From NCBI RefSeq assembly GCF_001434895.1, contig NZ_AZEE01000004.1:29927-93926 (forward strand): DNA of 64,000 nt, in the 5' to 3' direction. The notes beneath the pieces were generated by a model. The model saw nothing but the letters and a program-made list of their open reading frames with translations, searched no databases and was not told the origin of the DNA. The position numbers and the translations under genes are program-made. This document shows, one piece after another, positions 44,428 to 52,901 of this stretch (its first letter is position 1; every line of letters starts with the position of its first letter). This DNA comes from Secundilactobacillus odoratitofui DSM 19909 = JCM 15043 (GTDB lineage Bacteria > Bacillota > Bacilli > Lactobacillales > Lactobacillaceae).

Positions 44428-45798
44428 TTATTTCTTTTCTAAGCTAGTAGCGGGTGATAAGTTGAAGAATTTAGTGATGGCCCAGCTACCGAGAATCCCA
44501 ATCAACATGAATGGGAAGAAGTCCAAACCTTGATTGAACAACGGAATGGCGTTACCAGCCCATGCGTTGATCGCTTTGAAGAATGACATGTTAGCAAAGA
44601 ATGGTGGCAAGGTGTGGATCGCATCTAGGAAGGCTGGAATGAACGTCAAGATGATCGTAGTCTTGTAGATAAATGGATTCTTGCCCATGAATGGGTGAAG
44701 TAAACCTAAGAAGATGAGTGACATTGCCAGTGGGTAGATAAAGCTCAGCAATGGAGTTGAGTAGGTAATGATTTGATCCAAACCGAAGTTAGCGATAATG
44801 AAGGCGCCAATGGAGCTCAATGAAAGGAAGAAGTGGTAACCAAGTTTTGGAAAACGGTGACCCCAGTCTTCTGAAAGAGCTGCCATCAAACCAATACATG
44901 AGGTCATGCAGGCTAAGAAAGTAACGGCACCCAGAATGGCTGTGCCGGCCATACCAGTGTAGTGGGCCATGATGGCGGTAAAGGCAGTACCACCGTCAGC
45001 GCTTAACTTGAGATAACTTAGGCTGGAAGCGCCAAGTGCGATTAAGAAGATGTAGATGATGGCTTCAAGGCCCATGCTGATGGCGCCAACTTTAGCAACG
45101 GCCTTAGAACGATCCTTAGTGTCAGTCATACCGAAGTATTTTAAGGCGGTGATGATCGTAACACCAAAGCCTAAGCCAGCCAAAGCGTCCATCGTGTTGT
45201 ACCCTTGTAAGAAACCGTTGATGAGGTTGCTACCAGCACCGGTACCTTGTGGGAAGATTGAGATTTGACGAATATCGCCCTTGATGATGAAAGCCATAAA
45301 GAAGATGAAAGCAAGTAGGGCAAGTAAAATTGGGTTGAGTAACTTACCAACGTAGTCCGTGATCTTACTTTGATTCCAAGAGAGGAGCAGTGAGATGCCG
45401 AAGAATAAGAAGGAGAAGATGAGTAAGCCCATTTGATCCCAGGCCTTTGGCAAGAAGGGCTGAATCCCAATTGCGAAAGTAGTTGTGGCGGTCCGTGGTG
45501 AGGCAACTAAGATACCGAGGGTAGCGTGAATCATAATCAGAAAGAAGAGCGCGAACCCTTTACCGGCCGGTTTGGCCAAATCATAAGCACTGCTACTACG
45601 GGTGAGGCTAATGGCTAAAATTGAAAGTAGTGGTAAAACAATGGCAGTTAATAGAAAACCAATGGTTGCAGGTCCCCAGTTACCGGCAGAGAGCTGACCT
45701 AAATGAATTGGGAAGATCAAGTTACCTGCACCGAAGAATAAACCGAATAATAACGAGCCTAAAATGGTATATTGACGTTTCGTTAACGTTGTTTTCAT
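44428..45798 (-). CDS. brnQ: Branched-chain amino acid permease (LIVCS family)
   Basis: 456 residues with about twelve membrane segments. The opening LLFGLFFGAGNLIFPIHLGQLSAGNW is diagnostic for BrnQ carriers. It imports leucine, isoleucine and valine with Na+ or H+. A T-box leader upstream ties its expression to uncharged tRNA, most likely tRNA-Ile. GGAGG lies seven bases before the ATG. Confidence 0.95.
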   Translation of the reverse strand: MKTTLTKRQYTILGSLLFGLFFGAGNLIFPIHLGQLSAGNWGPATIGFLLTAIVLPLLSILAISLTRSSSAYDLAKPAGKGFALFFLIMIHATLGILVASPRTATTTFAIGIQPFLPKAWDQMGLLIFSFLFFGISLLLSWNQSKITDYVGKLLNPILLALLAFIFFMAFIIKGDIRQISIFPQGTGAGSNLINGFLQGYNTMDALAGLGFGVTIITALKYFGMTDTKDRSKAVAKVGAISMGLEAIIYIFLIALGASSLSYLKLSADGGTAFTAIMAHYTGMAGTAILGAVTFLACMTSCIGLMAALSEDWGHRFPKLGYHFFLSLSSIGAFIIANFGLDQIITYSTPLLSFIYPLAMSLIFLGLLHPFMGKNPFIYKTTIILTFIPAFLDAIHTLPPFFANMSFFKAINAWAGNAIPLFNQGLDFFPFMLIGILGSWAITKFFNLSPATSLEKK

Positions 45799-45828
45799 AA
45801 TAAATTCCTCCTGTGTGTTGGTGGTAAT

Positions 45829-46150
45829 AAAAAACGCCCTTAGCTATGTTAGCTAAGGACGTGTTATCGACGTGTTACCACCTTAATTTTCAACCACTTC
45901 ACAGTGATTGACTTAGAAAGTACGGCCAGCCGATGCGCAGTCGGTTAACGATACTTCATTGCTGTAATGGGCGCATTCCCAGTGACCACTTCGATTAATC
46001 GTCGCGGTCACGACTTGTAGATTACTTTCATCAGTAAGGTCAACTGCCTCGTCTCACTATTCAAGGCTCCCTGAGAGTTTTCCAAACGACTACTCTTCTA
46101 CGCATAGTCTTTGATCAAAAATATTTAGATATGTGATGTAACTTGTTTAT
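45829..46150 (-). promoter_or_regulatory. T-box riboswitch of brnQ
   Basis: On the minus strand a leader of about 320 nt holds a stem I with an AGTA motif (GTAGAAGAGTAG) and the T-box sequence AAGGTGGTAACACG (45871-45884). The terminator ACGCCCTTAGCTA/TAGCTAAGGACGT with a T-run lies at 45831-45862. The base of stem I pairs GACT..GTAG with CTAC.AGTC. The bases just before the CTAC side read GTAATC, so the specifier is probably ATC (Ile), which suits a branched-chain permease. The codon call is less certain than the T-box itself. Confidence 0.88.
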
Positions 46151-46157
46151 GTGGACT

Positions 46158-46185
46158 ATCATAATCGATTTAAATTAAAAGTCAA
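46158..46185 (-). promoter_or_regulatory. Promoter of the T-box/brnQ transcript
   Basis: Minus-strand TTGACT and TATGAT with 16-bp spacing, placing the RNA start near 46150. Confidence 0.7.
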
Positions 46186-46272
46186 GGGGAAAGTTAAAAC
46201 TTTTTAATTTAATATCGCGTTTATCTCATGTGTTTTTCATGGGCATATATGGTAGAATACGAACACATTAAG

Positions 46273-46301
46273 TTGTCAAAAACTGAAAAATAAGCAATAA
46301 T
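46273..46301 (+). promoter_or_regulatory. Candidate promoter of proBA
   Basis: TTGTCA and AATAAT with 17-bp spacing, about 65 bp before the proB start. Confidence 0.4.
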
Positions 46302-46366
46302 GATGGGTAATGAATTAATGGTGATTTGATTAGATTTTGAAAACGGACAGAAGGATGGGAACGAAT

Positions 46367-47203
46367 ATGGGAACGCAGCTCAATCAACGAAATCTCGATG
46401 TAAAACGCCTCGTCGTTAAAGTTGGGACCAGTACACTCGTTTACCCGAGTGGGGGGCTTAACCTCAGCGCAATTGATCAATTGGCATTTGCCATTAGTAC
46501 GTTGTGTGGTCAGGGTAAAGAAGTGATCTTGGTGTCGTCAGGTGCAATTGGTGTTGGCCTGAATGCACTTCGCTTGAGTGAGCGACCCAAGGCGATCAGT
46601 GAGCAACAAGCACTGGCATCAATCGGACAGAGCAAGCTCATTACTTTGTTTAATCAACGGTTTGCGCATTATAACCAGATGATTGGTCAGCTGCTCTTAA
46701 CCCACGACGTCTTTGATTTCCCGGCAAGCAATCAACACGTTATGGATACCTTCAACACGTTGTTGAGCAAACACATTGTGCCAATCGTGAATGAAAATGA
46801 CTCGATTGCGGTTGATGAAATGGATCACCGGACCAAGTTTGGCGATAACGATCAGTTGTCAGCGATTGTCGCAACGCATACGGACGCTGATTTACTCATT
46901 ATGTTATCCGATATCGAAGGCTTCTATGATGCTAATCCACTGAAGCACGATGATGCCCAACTAATTCCAACGATTCACCAAATTGATGATGAAACCTATG
47001 CAGTCGCCGGTGGTAAGGGCAGTCGGTATGGTACGGGCGGTATGGTTACTAAACTAACGGCTGCCGAAATTATGCTGGCTGATCAACGCCAGATGATTTT
47101 GGCAAGCGGAGCCGACCCGGCAATTATTCTTGATATCTTAGCTGGTAAATCAATTGGTACGTGGTTTACCCCAGAAGGAAAAGGAGCGGTTCAACATGGC
47201 TAG
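46367..47203 (+). CDS. proB: Glutamate 5-kinase
   Basis: 278 residues from the second ATG (46367), which sits at a proper distance from AGAAGGA; the frame is open from 46337. The kinase domain starts RLVVKVGTSTLVYP. It has VSSGAIGVGLNAL, the glutamate/feedback loop IVNENDSIAVDEMDHRTKFGDNDQLSA and GGKGSRYGTGGMVTK. There is no C-terminal PUA domain, unlike the E. coli enzyme. It makes gamma-glutamyl phosphate, the first step to proline. Its stop overlaps the proA start by eight bases. Confidence 0.95.
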   Translation: MGTQLNQRNLDVKRLVVKVGTSTLVYPSGGLNLSAIDQLAFAISTLCGQGKEVILVSSGAIGVGLNALRLSERPKAISEQQALASIGQSKLITLFNQRFAHYNQMIGQLLLTHDVFDFPASNQHVMDTFNTLLSKHIVPIVNENDSIAVDEMDHRTKFGDNDQLSAIVATHTDADLLIMLSDIEGFYDANPLKHDDAQLIPTIHQIDDETYAVAGGKGSRYGTGGMVTKLTAAEIMLADQRQMILASGADPAIILDILAGKSIGTWFTPEGKGAVQHG

Positions 47204-48458
47204 TGAAACGATCAAAACCAGTCAACTTGAGATGATGGGACAGTTAGCTAAAACGGCAGAAACCCAGTTATCGCAGCTTTCTAATCAAGTTCGTAATCAG
47301 GGCTTGAAGGTAATGGCTGAAGCGTTAATGACGCATACAGAAGATATTTTAAAAGCGAATCAGATTGATTTGGATAACGCCACTGATTTAAAGGCCAGCT
47401 TCGTGGATCGGTTAACGTTGACTGTTGATCGAATCAAAGCAATGGCTGAAGGGATGCAACAGGTGGCCCAATTACCAGACCCAATTGGTAGCGTGGACAA
47501 AATGTGGCAAAACGATGCTGGGTTAATGATTGGCAAGCAACGGGTACCACTTGGCGTCATCGGAATCATTTTTGAGGCCCGGCCTAATGTAACCGCCGAT
47601 GCTTCAGCGTTGGCCTTCAAAAGTGGCAACGCCGTGTTGTTACGAGGTGGCAAGGAAGCCATAAAGACCAATATTGCCATTAGTGATGTGTTACGCGAAG
47701 CTTTGGCGTCAATTGACGTTGATGAAAATGCGATTCAGTTAGTTCACGATACGTCGCACGAAACGGCTAACGAAATGATGGCCTTAACGGGATACTTAGA
47801 CGTGTTAATTCCACGTGGTGGTCGTGGGTTGATTCAACGCGTGGTTACAACGGCTAAGGTTCCAGTCATCGAGACGGGGGCCGGTAACTGTCATATCTAT
47901 GTCGACCAGTACGCCGAACTTCAAATGGCGGTTGATATTACCGTCAACGCCAAGGTTCAACGGCCATCAGTCTGCAACGCGGCTGAGAAACTAGTCATCC
48001 ATAGCGCAGTAGCTGATGATTATTTACCTGTAATTGCGGCTGCTTTGGCTGACCAGGGTGTCCAACTACGTGGAGATGAACGAGCTCGCGCAATTGTGCC
48101 AAGCATGGTAGCAGCGACTGATGCTGACTGGGATGAAGAATATAATGATTTGATTATGGCCGTTAAGGTGGTCGATTCTGAAGATGAGGCGATTGCACAC
48201 ATCAATGCCCACAATACGAAGCATTCAGAAGCCATTATTACGGACAATTATCAAAATGGTCAGCAATTCCTGAAGCAAATTGATGCTGCTTGTGTTTACA
48301 TCAATGCTTCAACCCGGTTTACCGATGGTTTTGAATTTGGCTTTGGTGCTGAAATTGGTATCAGTACCCAAAAATTACACGCTCGTGGACCAATGGGATT
48401 GCACGAACTGACGTCAACAAAGTACATCATTTATGGTGAAGGTCAGGTTCGGCAGTAA
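47196..48458 (+). CDS. proA: Gamma-glutamyl phosphate reductase
   Basis: 420 residues. ATG at 47196 has AAAGGAGCG upstream and overlaps the end of proB, so the two are translationally coupled. The aldehyde-dehydrogenase fold shows RVPLGVIGIIFEARPNVTADASALAFKSGNAVLLRGGKEA and the catalytic cysteine in RPSVCNAAEKL (about residue 260). It reduces gamma-glutamyl phosphate to glutamate semialdehyde. No proC is in the window. Confidence 0.96.
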   Translation: MASETIKTSQLEMMGQLAKTAETQLSQLSNQVRNQGLKVMAEALMTHTEDILKANQIDLDNATDLKASFVDRLTLTVDRIKAMAEGMQQVAQLPDPIGSVDKMWQNDAGLMIGKQRVPLGVIGIIFEARPNVTADASALAFKSGNAVLLRGGKEAIKTNIAISDVLREALASIDVDENAIQLVHDTSHETANEMMALTGYLDVLIPRGGRGLIQRVVTTAKVPVIETGAGNCHIYVDQYAELQMAVDITVNAKVQRPSVCNAAEKLVIHSAVADDYLPVIAAALADQGVQLRGDERARAIVPSMVAATDADWDEEYNDLIMAVKVVDSEDEAIAHINAHNTKHSEAIITDNYQNGQQFLKQIDAACVYINASTRFTDGFEFGFGAEIGISTQKLHARGPMGLHELTSTKYIIYGEGQVRQ

Positions 48459-48601
48459 ACAGGCCAAGATCATGGTCGGCACGAAATAGGCCACTGATTT
48501 ATTAGAGAATCATAAAAACACTAAAAAACTATAAATCTATGCATTTCACCTCGTTCCAGTGACTATTTTTTGGTAAACTGTAATCAAAGAGGTGACGTGC
48601 C

Positions 48602-48946
48602 GTGACAATCAAGACTAATCCGGAACAGTTGGATCTACTAAAATCACAAATGGATGAAGCAAATCGAACATCACACTTCGTGATTTTTGAGTCAATTGAG
48701 CTTGCCAGCGGTGATCATTTGCGCTTAATTACGGATTACGAGAGCTTTCGAGAAATTCGTAAAACGCACTATGATGAGGCGCGGATGCACATTTTACAAG
48801 ATATCGTGCCAATTACGGACAACCTTGCAAAGTGGGCAATTGCGGAAAGCCAGGCAACTCACGAATCAGATAATCCAGAAGTGCTTGCGGATCTCGAGTT
48901 ATATACGAATGAAGTTTTAAAAGAGAATTTTATTGAAATTAATTAG
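48602..48946 (+). CDS. Conserved-looking hypothetical protein
   Basis: 114 residues from a GTG start behind GAGGTG. It is acidic, mostly helical and soluble (NPEQLDLLKSQMDEANRTSHFVIFESIELASGDHLRLITDYESFREIRKTHYDEARMHIL). No signal peptide or membrane segment. I recognise no domain. It is followed by a strong terminator. Confidence 0.7.
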   Translation: MTIKTNPEQLDLLKSQMDEANRTSHFVIFESIELASGDHLRLITDYESFREIRKTHYDEARMHILQDIVPITDNLAKWAIAESQATHESDNPEVLADLELYTNEVLKENFIEIN

Positions 48947-49003
48947 TGTAAGATCAGAGATTCAAATTCGTCAATGCGATGAATAGTGTTCAATTCAGCA
49001 GAT

Positions 49004-49051
49004 AAAATAACGTCGTGAGTCTCAGGCAACTGGGACTTGCGACGTTATTTT
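49004..49051. terminator. Terminator after the hypothetical gene
   Basis: AAAATAACGTCG pairs with CGACGTTATTTT, with an inner AGTC/GACT stem. Confidence 0.9.
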
Positions 49052-49112
49052 GTCTACTGATAGCTGTTTAGAATGTACGGATAAAATTGTGAACTAGAAA
49101 TACCGCAGTATT

Positions 49113-49128
49113 TGTTTCACGTGAAACT
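49113..49128. promoter_or_regulatory. Second parS-like site
   Basis: TGTTTCACGTGAAACT matches the parS consensus TGTTNCACGTGAAACA except for the last base. It is intergenic, 41 kb from the site at 8063. Confidence 0.65.
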
Positions 49129-49259
49129 TTTTGAAACACCTTTTGTATTTTTGGTAGCTTGCTTTATAGTTCAAACGAATATCTGTGGTATAGACTCACG
49201 TTAAATTAGGCCTGAAATGGATCTTAAAATAACGCAATAAATTTCCAAAAGTCGGTACA

Positions 49260-49286
49260 CGAACATACGTTCAAGTGTGCTATGAT
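49260..49286 (+). promoter_or_regulatory. LexA (SOS) box overlapping the rexBA promoter
   Basis: CGAACATACGTTCA (49260-49273) contains GAAC-N4-GTTC, the core of the Firmicute LexA/DinR box CGAACRNRYGTTYG. It ends seven bases before the extended -10 TGC-TATGAT (49278-49286), so a bound repressor would cover the -35 region. The rexB start is 52 bp downstream. Confidence 0.65.
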
Positions 49287-49337
49287 TAACTTACAAAACA
49301 CGTCGCCAAATAACTTTGGCAGAAAGGTGCAACGAAT

Positions 49338-52300
49338 ATGACACTACAATTTGTGACTGGCAAAGCGAGTGTAGATCATCAAGCCAGCTTACTTGAATCG
49401 TTAGCGCAAACGTATCAGGAACATCCAACGGATCAATTCTATTACTTGGTGCCGAACCACGTTAAATTTGAATCTGAGGTCCAAGTATTATCGCGGCTAG
49501 CAACGTTAACGGGTAATCATGATGAGGCCTACGCACAGTCGGCCGTTCAGGTATTGTCGTTGACTCGATTGGCGTGGTTCTTTATGAAAAACGAACCGGC
49601 CTATCAGCTACCGAGAATTTCACAGGCCGGCATGAATATGCTGGTCTATCAAGCAATATTGGATCATCAAGATGAGTTAAAGTTATTTGGTGGTGAGGCT
49701 GACCGACCAGGATTTATTAGTTTGCTGACACGGCAACTTTTAGAATTAAAAACTGGTCAGGTTAGTGTACTTGACTTACAACAGGTCGCAGAACAATTAA
49801 CAGATTCGAGTGCGGATCTAGACGCGAAGCTACACGACTTAGTTTTAATTTACGATAGTTTTGAAACCGCGATGCTTGGCAAATACGTGGCAAACACTGA
49901 TTTATTGAATCAGCTCAGTGATTATTTGGCGAATGTTGATTTAAGCCATGCACACTTTTACTTTGATGGATTTTCTCAGACGCAGTTTTCGGCCCAGGAA
50001 GCTAAATTACTGACAACGTTGATGCAACGGGCAGCATCGGTGAAAGTTGCCTTGATTCTTGATCAGGGAACGTCCACACCGGCCGATATCAACGAACAGA
50101 GTCTGTTTTACCAACCAGCACGAACTTATCTCCGCCTTTACCAGATTGCCAAGGCCAATTCGATCACCGTTTTGCCAGATGTTCACGCAACGGCGAGCCG
50201 TGTTGCACCAGCTTTGACGCAATTGGAACAGTATTGGCAGGCATCAGCAACTGGGCTCGTCAGTCAAAGAACTGAGACGCTTGCCGATACTCAGGCTGTT
50301 CAACTTATTGAAGCCGATAATCGCTACACTGAAGTTGCACGAGTAGCAGCAATTATTCGAAAATTAGTGGCTGAAGATGGTTACCAATACCGCGATTTTC
50401 TGATTTTAACGCGACATTTAGATCAATATGCGACGGTTATTCCACCGATTATGACGATGCAAGCAATTCCTTATTTTAGTGATGTGTCTCAATCGATGGT
50501 GGATCATCCGCTCGTCGAGTTGATCACGGCTTTATTTGAGATCAAACGCAAGCATTTTCAGTACGCTGACATTATGCGGTTATTAAAAACCGAGTTAATG
50601 TTACCTAAAACGGATGATGGTCAGTATCTTTCAATTGATGCGTTTCGTGATGCACTCTTTAAAACTGAAAATTGGGTCCTCAAAATGGGTTATCAGGGTC
50701 AGCGCTGGCTACAAAAAGAAGATTGGCCATACGCACGGCTTCAAAGCGATGATCTGGGCACGATGACGAGTGCCGACCAGCACACTTATGACCAAATCAA
50801 CGGGATTCGGCGATTTGTTCGCGATACGTTAATGCCATTTTATCGGCAATTGGATCGGGTCAATAACGGTCGCGAGGCAGCTAAGGTCTTGGTGACCTTT
50901 TTAACGAATTGTGGCGTGACTGATCAGTTACTGGTATGGCGTGATCGAGCCATTGAAGCAGGTGATCTTAGTCAAGCTAGTCAACCGGAACAGACGTGGC
51001 AAACATTTTGTAACTTGTTAGATGAATACGTGACGATCCTCGGTGATCGTGTATTCAACGCACCCGACTTTTTAGCACTGTTACAAGCTGGGTTTGAAGG
51101 TGCCAATTATTCCCAGATTCCATCAACACTCGATCAGGTCACCATTTCTGAAAGTGGAATTATTCAGATGAATAACCGTAAGATCACTTTCATGATTGGT
51201 GCAACGGATAAATCAATGCCAGACACAACATTACCAAGCCATTTGCTGAATGATAAAGATCGTCAGAAGTTAGTGCTACCGGAGGGTGAATACCTGGGTG
51301 ATGATGGTATTTTAACGTTACAAGGCGAGCCGTATCTAAATTACATGGCGTTTATGACGCCATCAGAGCGCTTGATTTTTAGCTATCCAATCAATGCGGG
51401 TGACGATGCCCAAAACCAACTGAGTCCATATGTTGCCAGGATTCAAAAGCATTTTAACCTTGAAAAGCAAGTGCATCATGCGACACCGAAAGCTGAAGAA
51501 ACGGATGTTACGACCTATGTTGGCACCAAACGGGCAACGTTGCGGCACTTAGTTCAGGCCAGCAACGATAGTCGTGAGCGCTCGGTAAGCCTCAGTCCAT
51601 CGTGGCAATACGTTTACCAGTCACTAACTAAGAGTGAGTTAGGCCCATTGACTGAAAAATTGCTGGGTAGTGTGGCTTATCGAAATGTGCCAACGCCACT
51701 TGATCAAGAAATTGTGACTGGGCTTTATGGCACGATGATCAATAGTTCGATTTCTAAACTAGAAGAGTTTTACCGTAATCAGTACGCCTATTTCCTCAAG
51801 TATGGGTTAAAACTGCGTGAACGCGATGAATTCGAACTTTCACCGGCCAACACCGGCGAATTCTTTCACGCAGCAATGGATTTCTTAATGAAGCGTGTTA
51901 ATCAAGAACACATTGATTTAGCCAATTTAGATGACCAGCAGTTAACGCAATTGGTTGAAGAAGTGACGAGTGTCATTTTGAATGATCCGAAAAATTTGCA
52001 GTACGCGATTTTGAATAGTAGCGAGCGGATGAAGTTTATTAAGGGGCAATTGATTGGTGTTGTCCGGCATATGGCGAAAATGTTTCATAAACAAAATCAA
52101 TATACGCCGATGCGAGCTCGTCGAACCGAGGTCCTTTTTGGGCATATTGGGGCCGAAAATGGCTTGCCGCCATTGGCATTTGATCTTGAAAATGATAAAA
52201 AAATCAGGGTGCGGGGTAAAATTGACCGAATCGATACGCTCAAACTACCAGACAATGAATACATTGGTATCGTCGATTACAAATCAAGTGAGCGGACGGT

Positions 52301-52901
52301 GAAGTTCAATGACATCTATGAAGGCATCGCGATGCAAATGATGACTTATCTAGATGTGGTGCAACAAAACATGTCGCTTTTGACCGATGATCCAGATGCA
52401 CAATTAGCCGGCGCCTTATATTTACACCTTCAAAATCCGCGGCTAAAGCCAAGTGATATCAAGCAAGATATTGAGCGGGCGTTACTAGCAAAGGGTCGCT
52501 ATGAAGGCGTGCTAGTGTCAGATGACCAGTTGATCCACTCATTGGAGCCACAATTACAGGTCAGTGAAGCTGCTAAAGTCTTTCCATTCAAATTAAAGAA
52601 GGACGGTTCAGCTGCCAAGTCGAACTCAATTATCACGATGGACCAGCTGCAGAGTTTATTGCAATTTACCGAGCTGAAAATTAAGGCAGCTGGTAATGCA
52701 ATTTTTGACGGTCAGATTCAGTTGAACCCGTACAAGCCACTGTCTGGCAATTCTGCCATGACGCATTCACCATACACTGCCATCATGCAGTTCGACCCGA
52801 TGTTACCAGAAAACAATTATCGATTACAAACAGCGTTATCCAAAAATGACGAGATTATTAAACGAATTCAAGAGGAGGTCAACAATCATGGAATACACTA
52901 A
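49338..52901 (+). CDS. rexB: ATP-dependent helicase/nuclease subunit RexB (AddB-like)
   Basis: 1187 residues, typical of RexB. It opens LQFVTGKASVDHQASLLESLAQTYQ, with a degenerate Walker-A region in place of an active one. The family blocks TISESGIIQMNNRKITFMIGATDKSMP and the C-terminal RecB-type nuclease motif IVDYKSS (about 979-985) are present. With RexA it forms the double-strand-break resection enzyme that loads RecA and responds to Chi. It overlaps rexA by 14 bases. Confidence 0.96.
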   Translation: MTLQFVTGKASVDHQASLLESLAQTYQEHPTDQFYYLVPNHVKFESEVQVLSRLATLTGNHDEAYAQSAVQVLSLTRLAWFFMKNEPAYQLPRISQAGMNMLVYQAILDHQDELKLFGGEADRPGFISLLTRQLLELKTGQVSVLDLQQVAEQLTDSSADLDAKLHDLVLIYDSFETAMLGKYVANTDLLNQLSDYLANVDLSHAHFYFDGFSQTQFSAQEAKLLTTLMQRAASVKVALILDQGTSTPADINEQSLFYQPARTYLRLYQIAKANSITVLPDVHATASRVAPALTQLEQYWQASATGLVSQRTETLADTQAVQLIEADNRYTEVARVAAIIRKLVAEDGYQYRDFLILTRHLDQYATVIPPIMTMQAIPYFSDVSQSMVDHPLVELITALFEIKRKHFQYADIMRLLKTELMLPKTDDGQYLSIDAFRDALFKTENWVLKMGYQGQRWLQKEDWPYARLQSDDLGTMTSADQHTYDQINGIRRFVRDTLMPFYRQLDRVNNGREAAKVLVTFLTNCGVTDQLLVWRDRAIEAGDLSQASQPEQTWQTFCNLLDEYVTILGDRVFNAPDFLALLQAGFEGANYSQIPSTLDQVTISESGIIQMNNRKITFMIGATDKSMPDTTLPSHLLNDKDRQKLVLPEGEYLGDDGILTLQGEPYLNYMAFMTPSERLIFSYPINAGDDAQNQLSPYVARIQKHFNLEKQVHHATPKAEETDVTTYVGTKRATLRHLVQASNDSRERSVSLSPSWQYVYQSLTKSELGPLTEKLLGSVAYRNVPTPLDQEIVTGLYGTMINSSISKLEEFYRNQYAYFLKYGLKLRERDEFELSPANTGEFFHAAMDFLMKRVNQEHIDLANLDDQQLTQLVEEVTSVILNDPKNLQYAILNSSERMKFIKGQLIGVVRHMAKMFHKQNQYTPMRARRTEVLFGHIGAENGLPPLAFDLENDKKIRVRGKIDRIDTLKLPDNEYIGIVDYKSSERTVKFNDIYEGIAMQMMTYLDVVQQNMSLLTDDPDAQLAGALYLHLQNPRLKPSDIKQDIERALLAKGRYEGVLVSDDQLIHSLEPQLQVSEAAKVFPFKLKKDGSAAKSNSIITMDQLQSLLQFTELKIKAAGNAIFDGQIQLNPYKPLSGNSAMTHSPYTAIMQFDPMLPENNYRLQTALSKNDEIIKRIQEEVNNHGIH

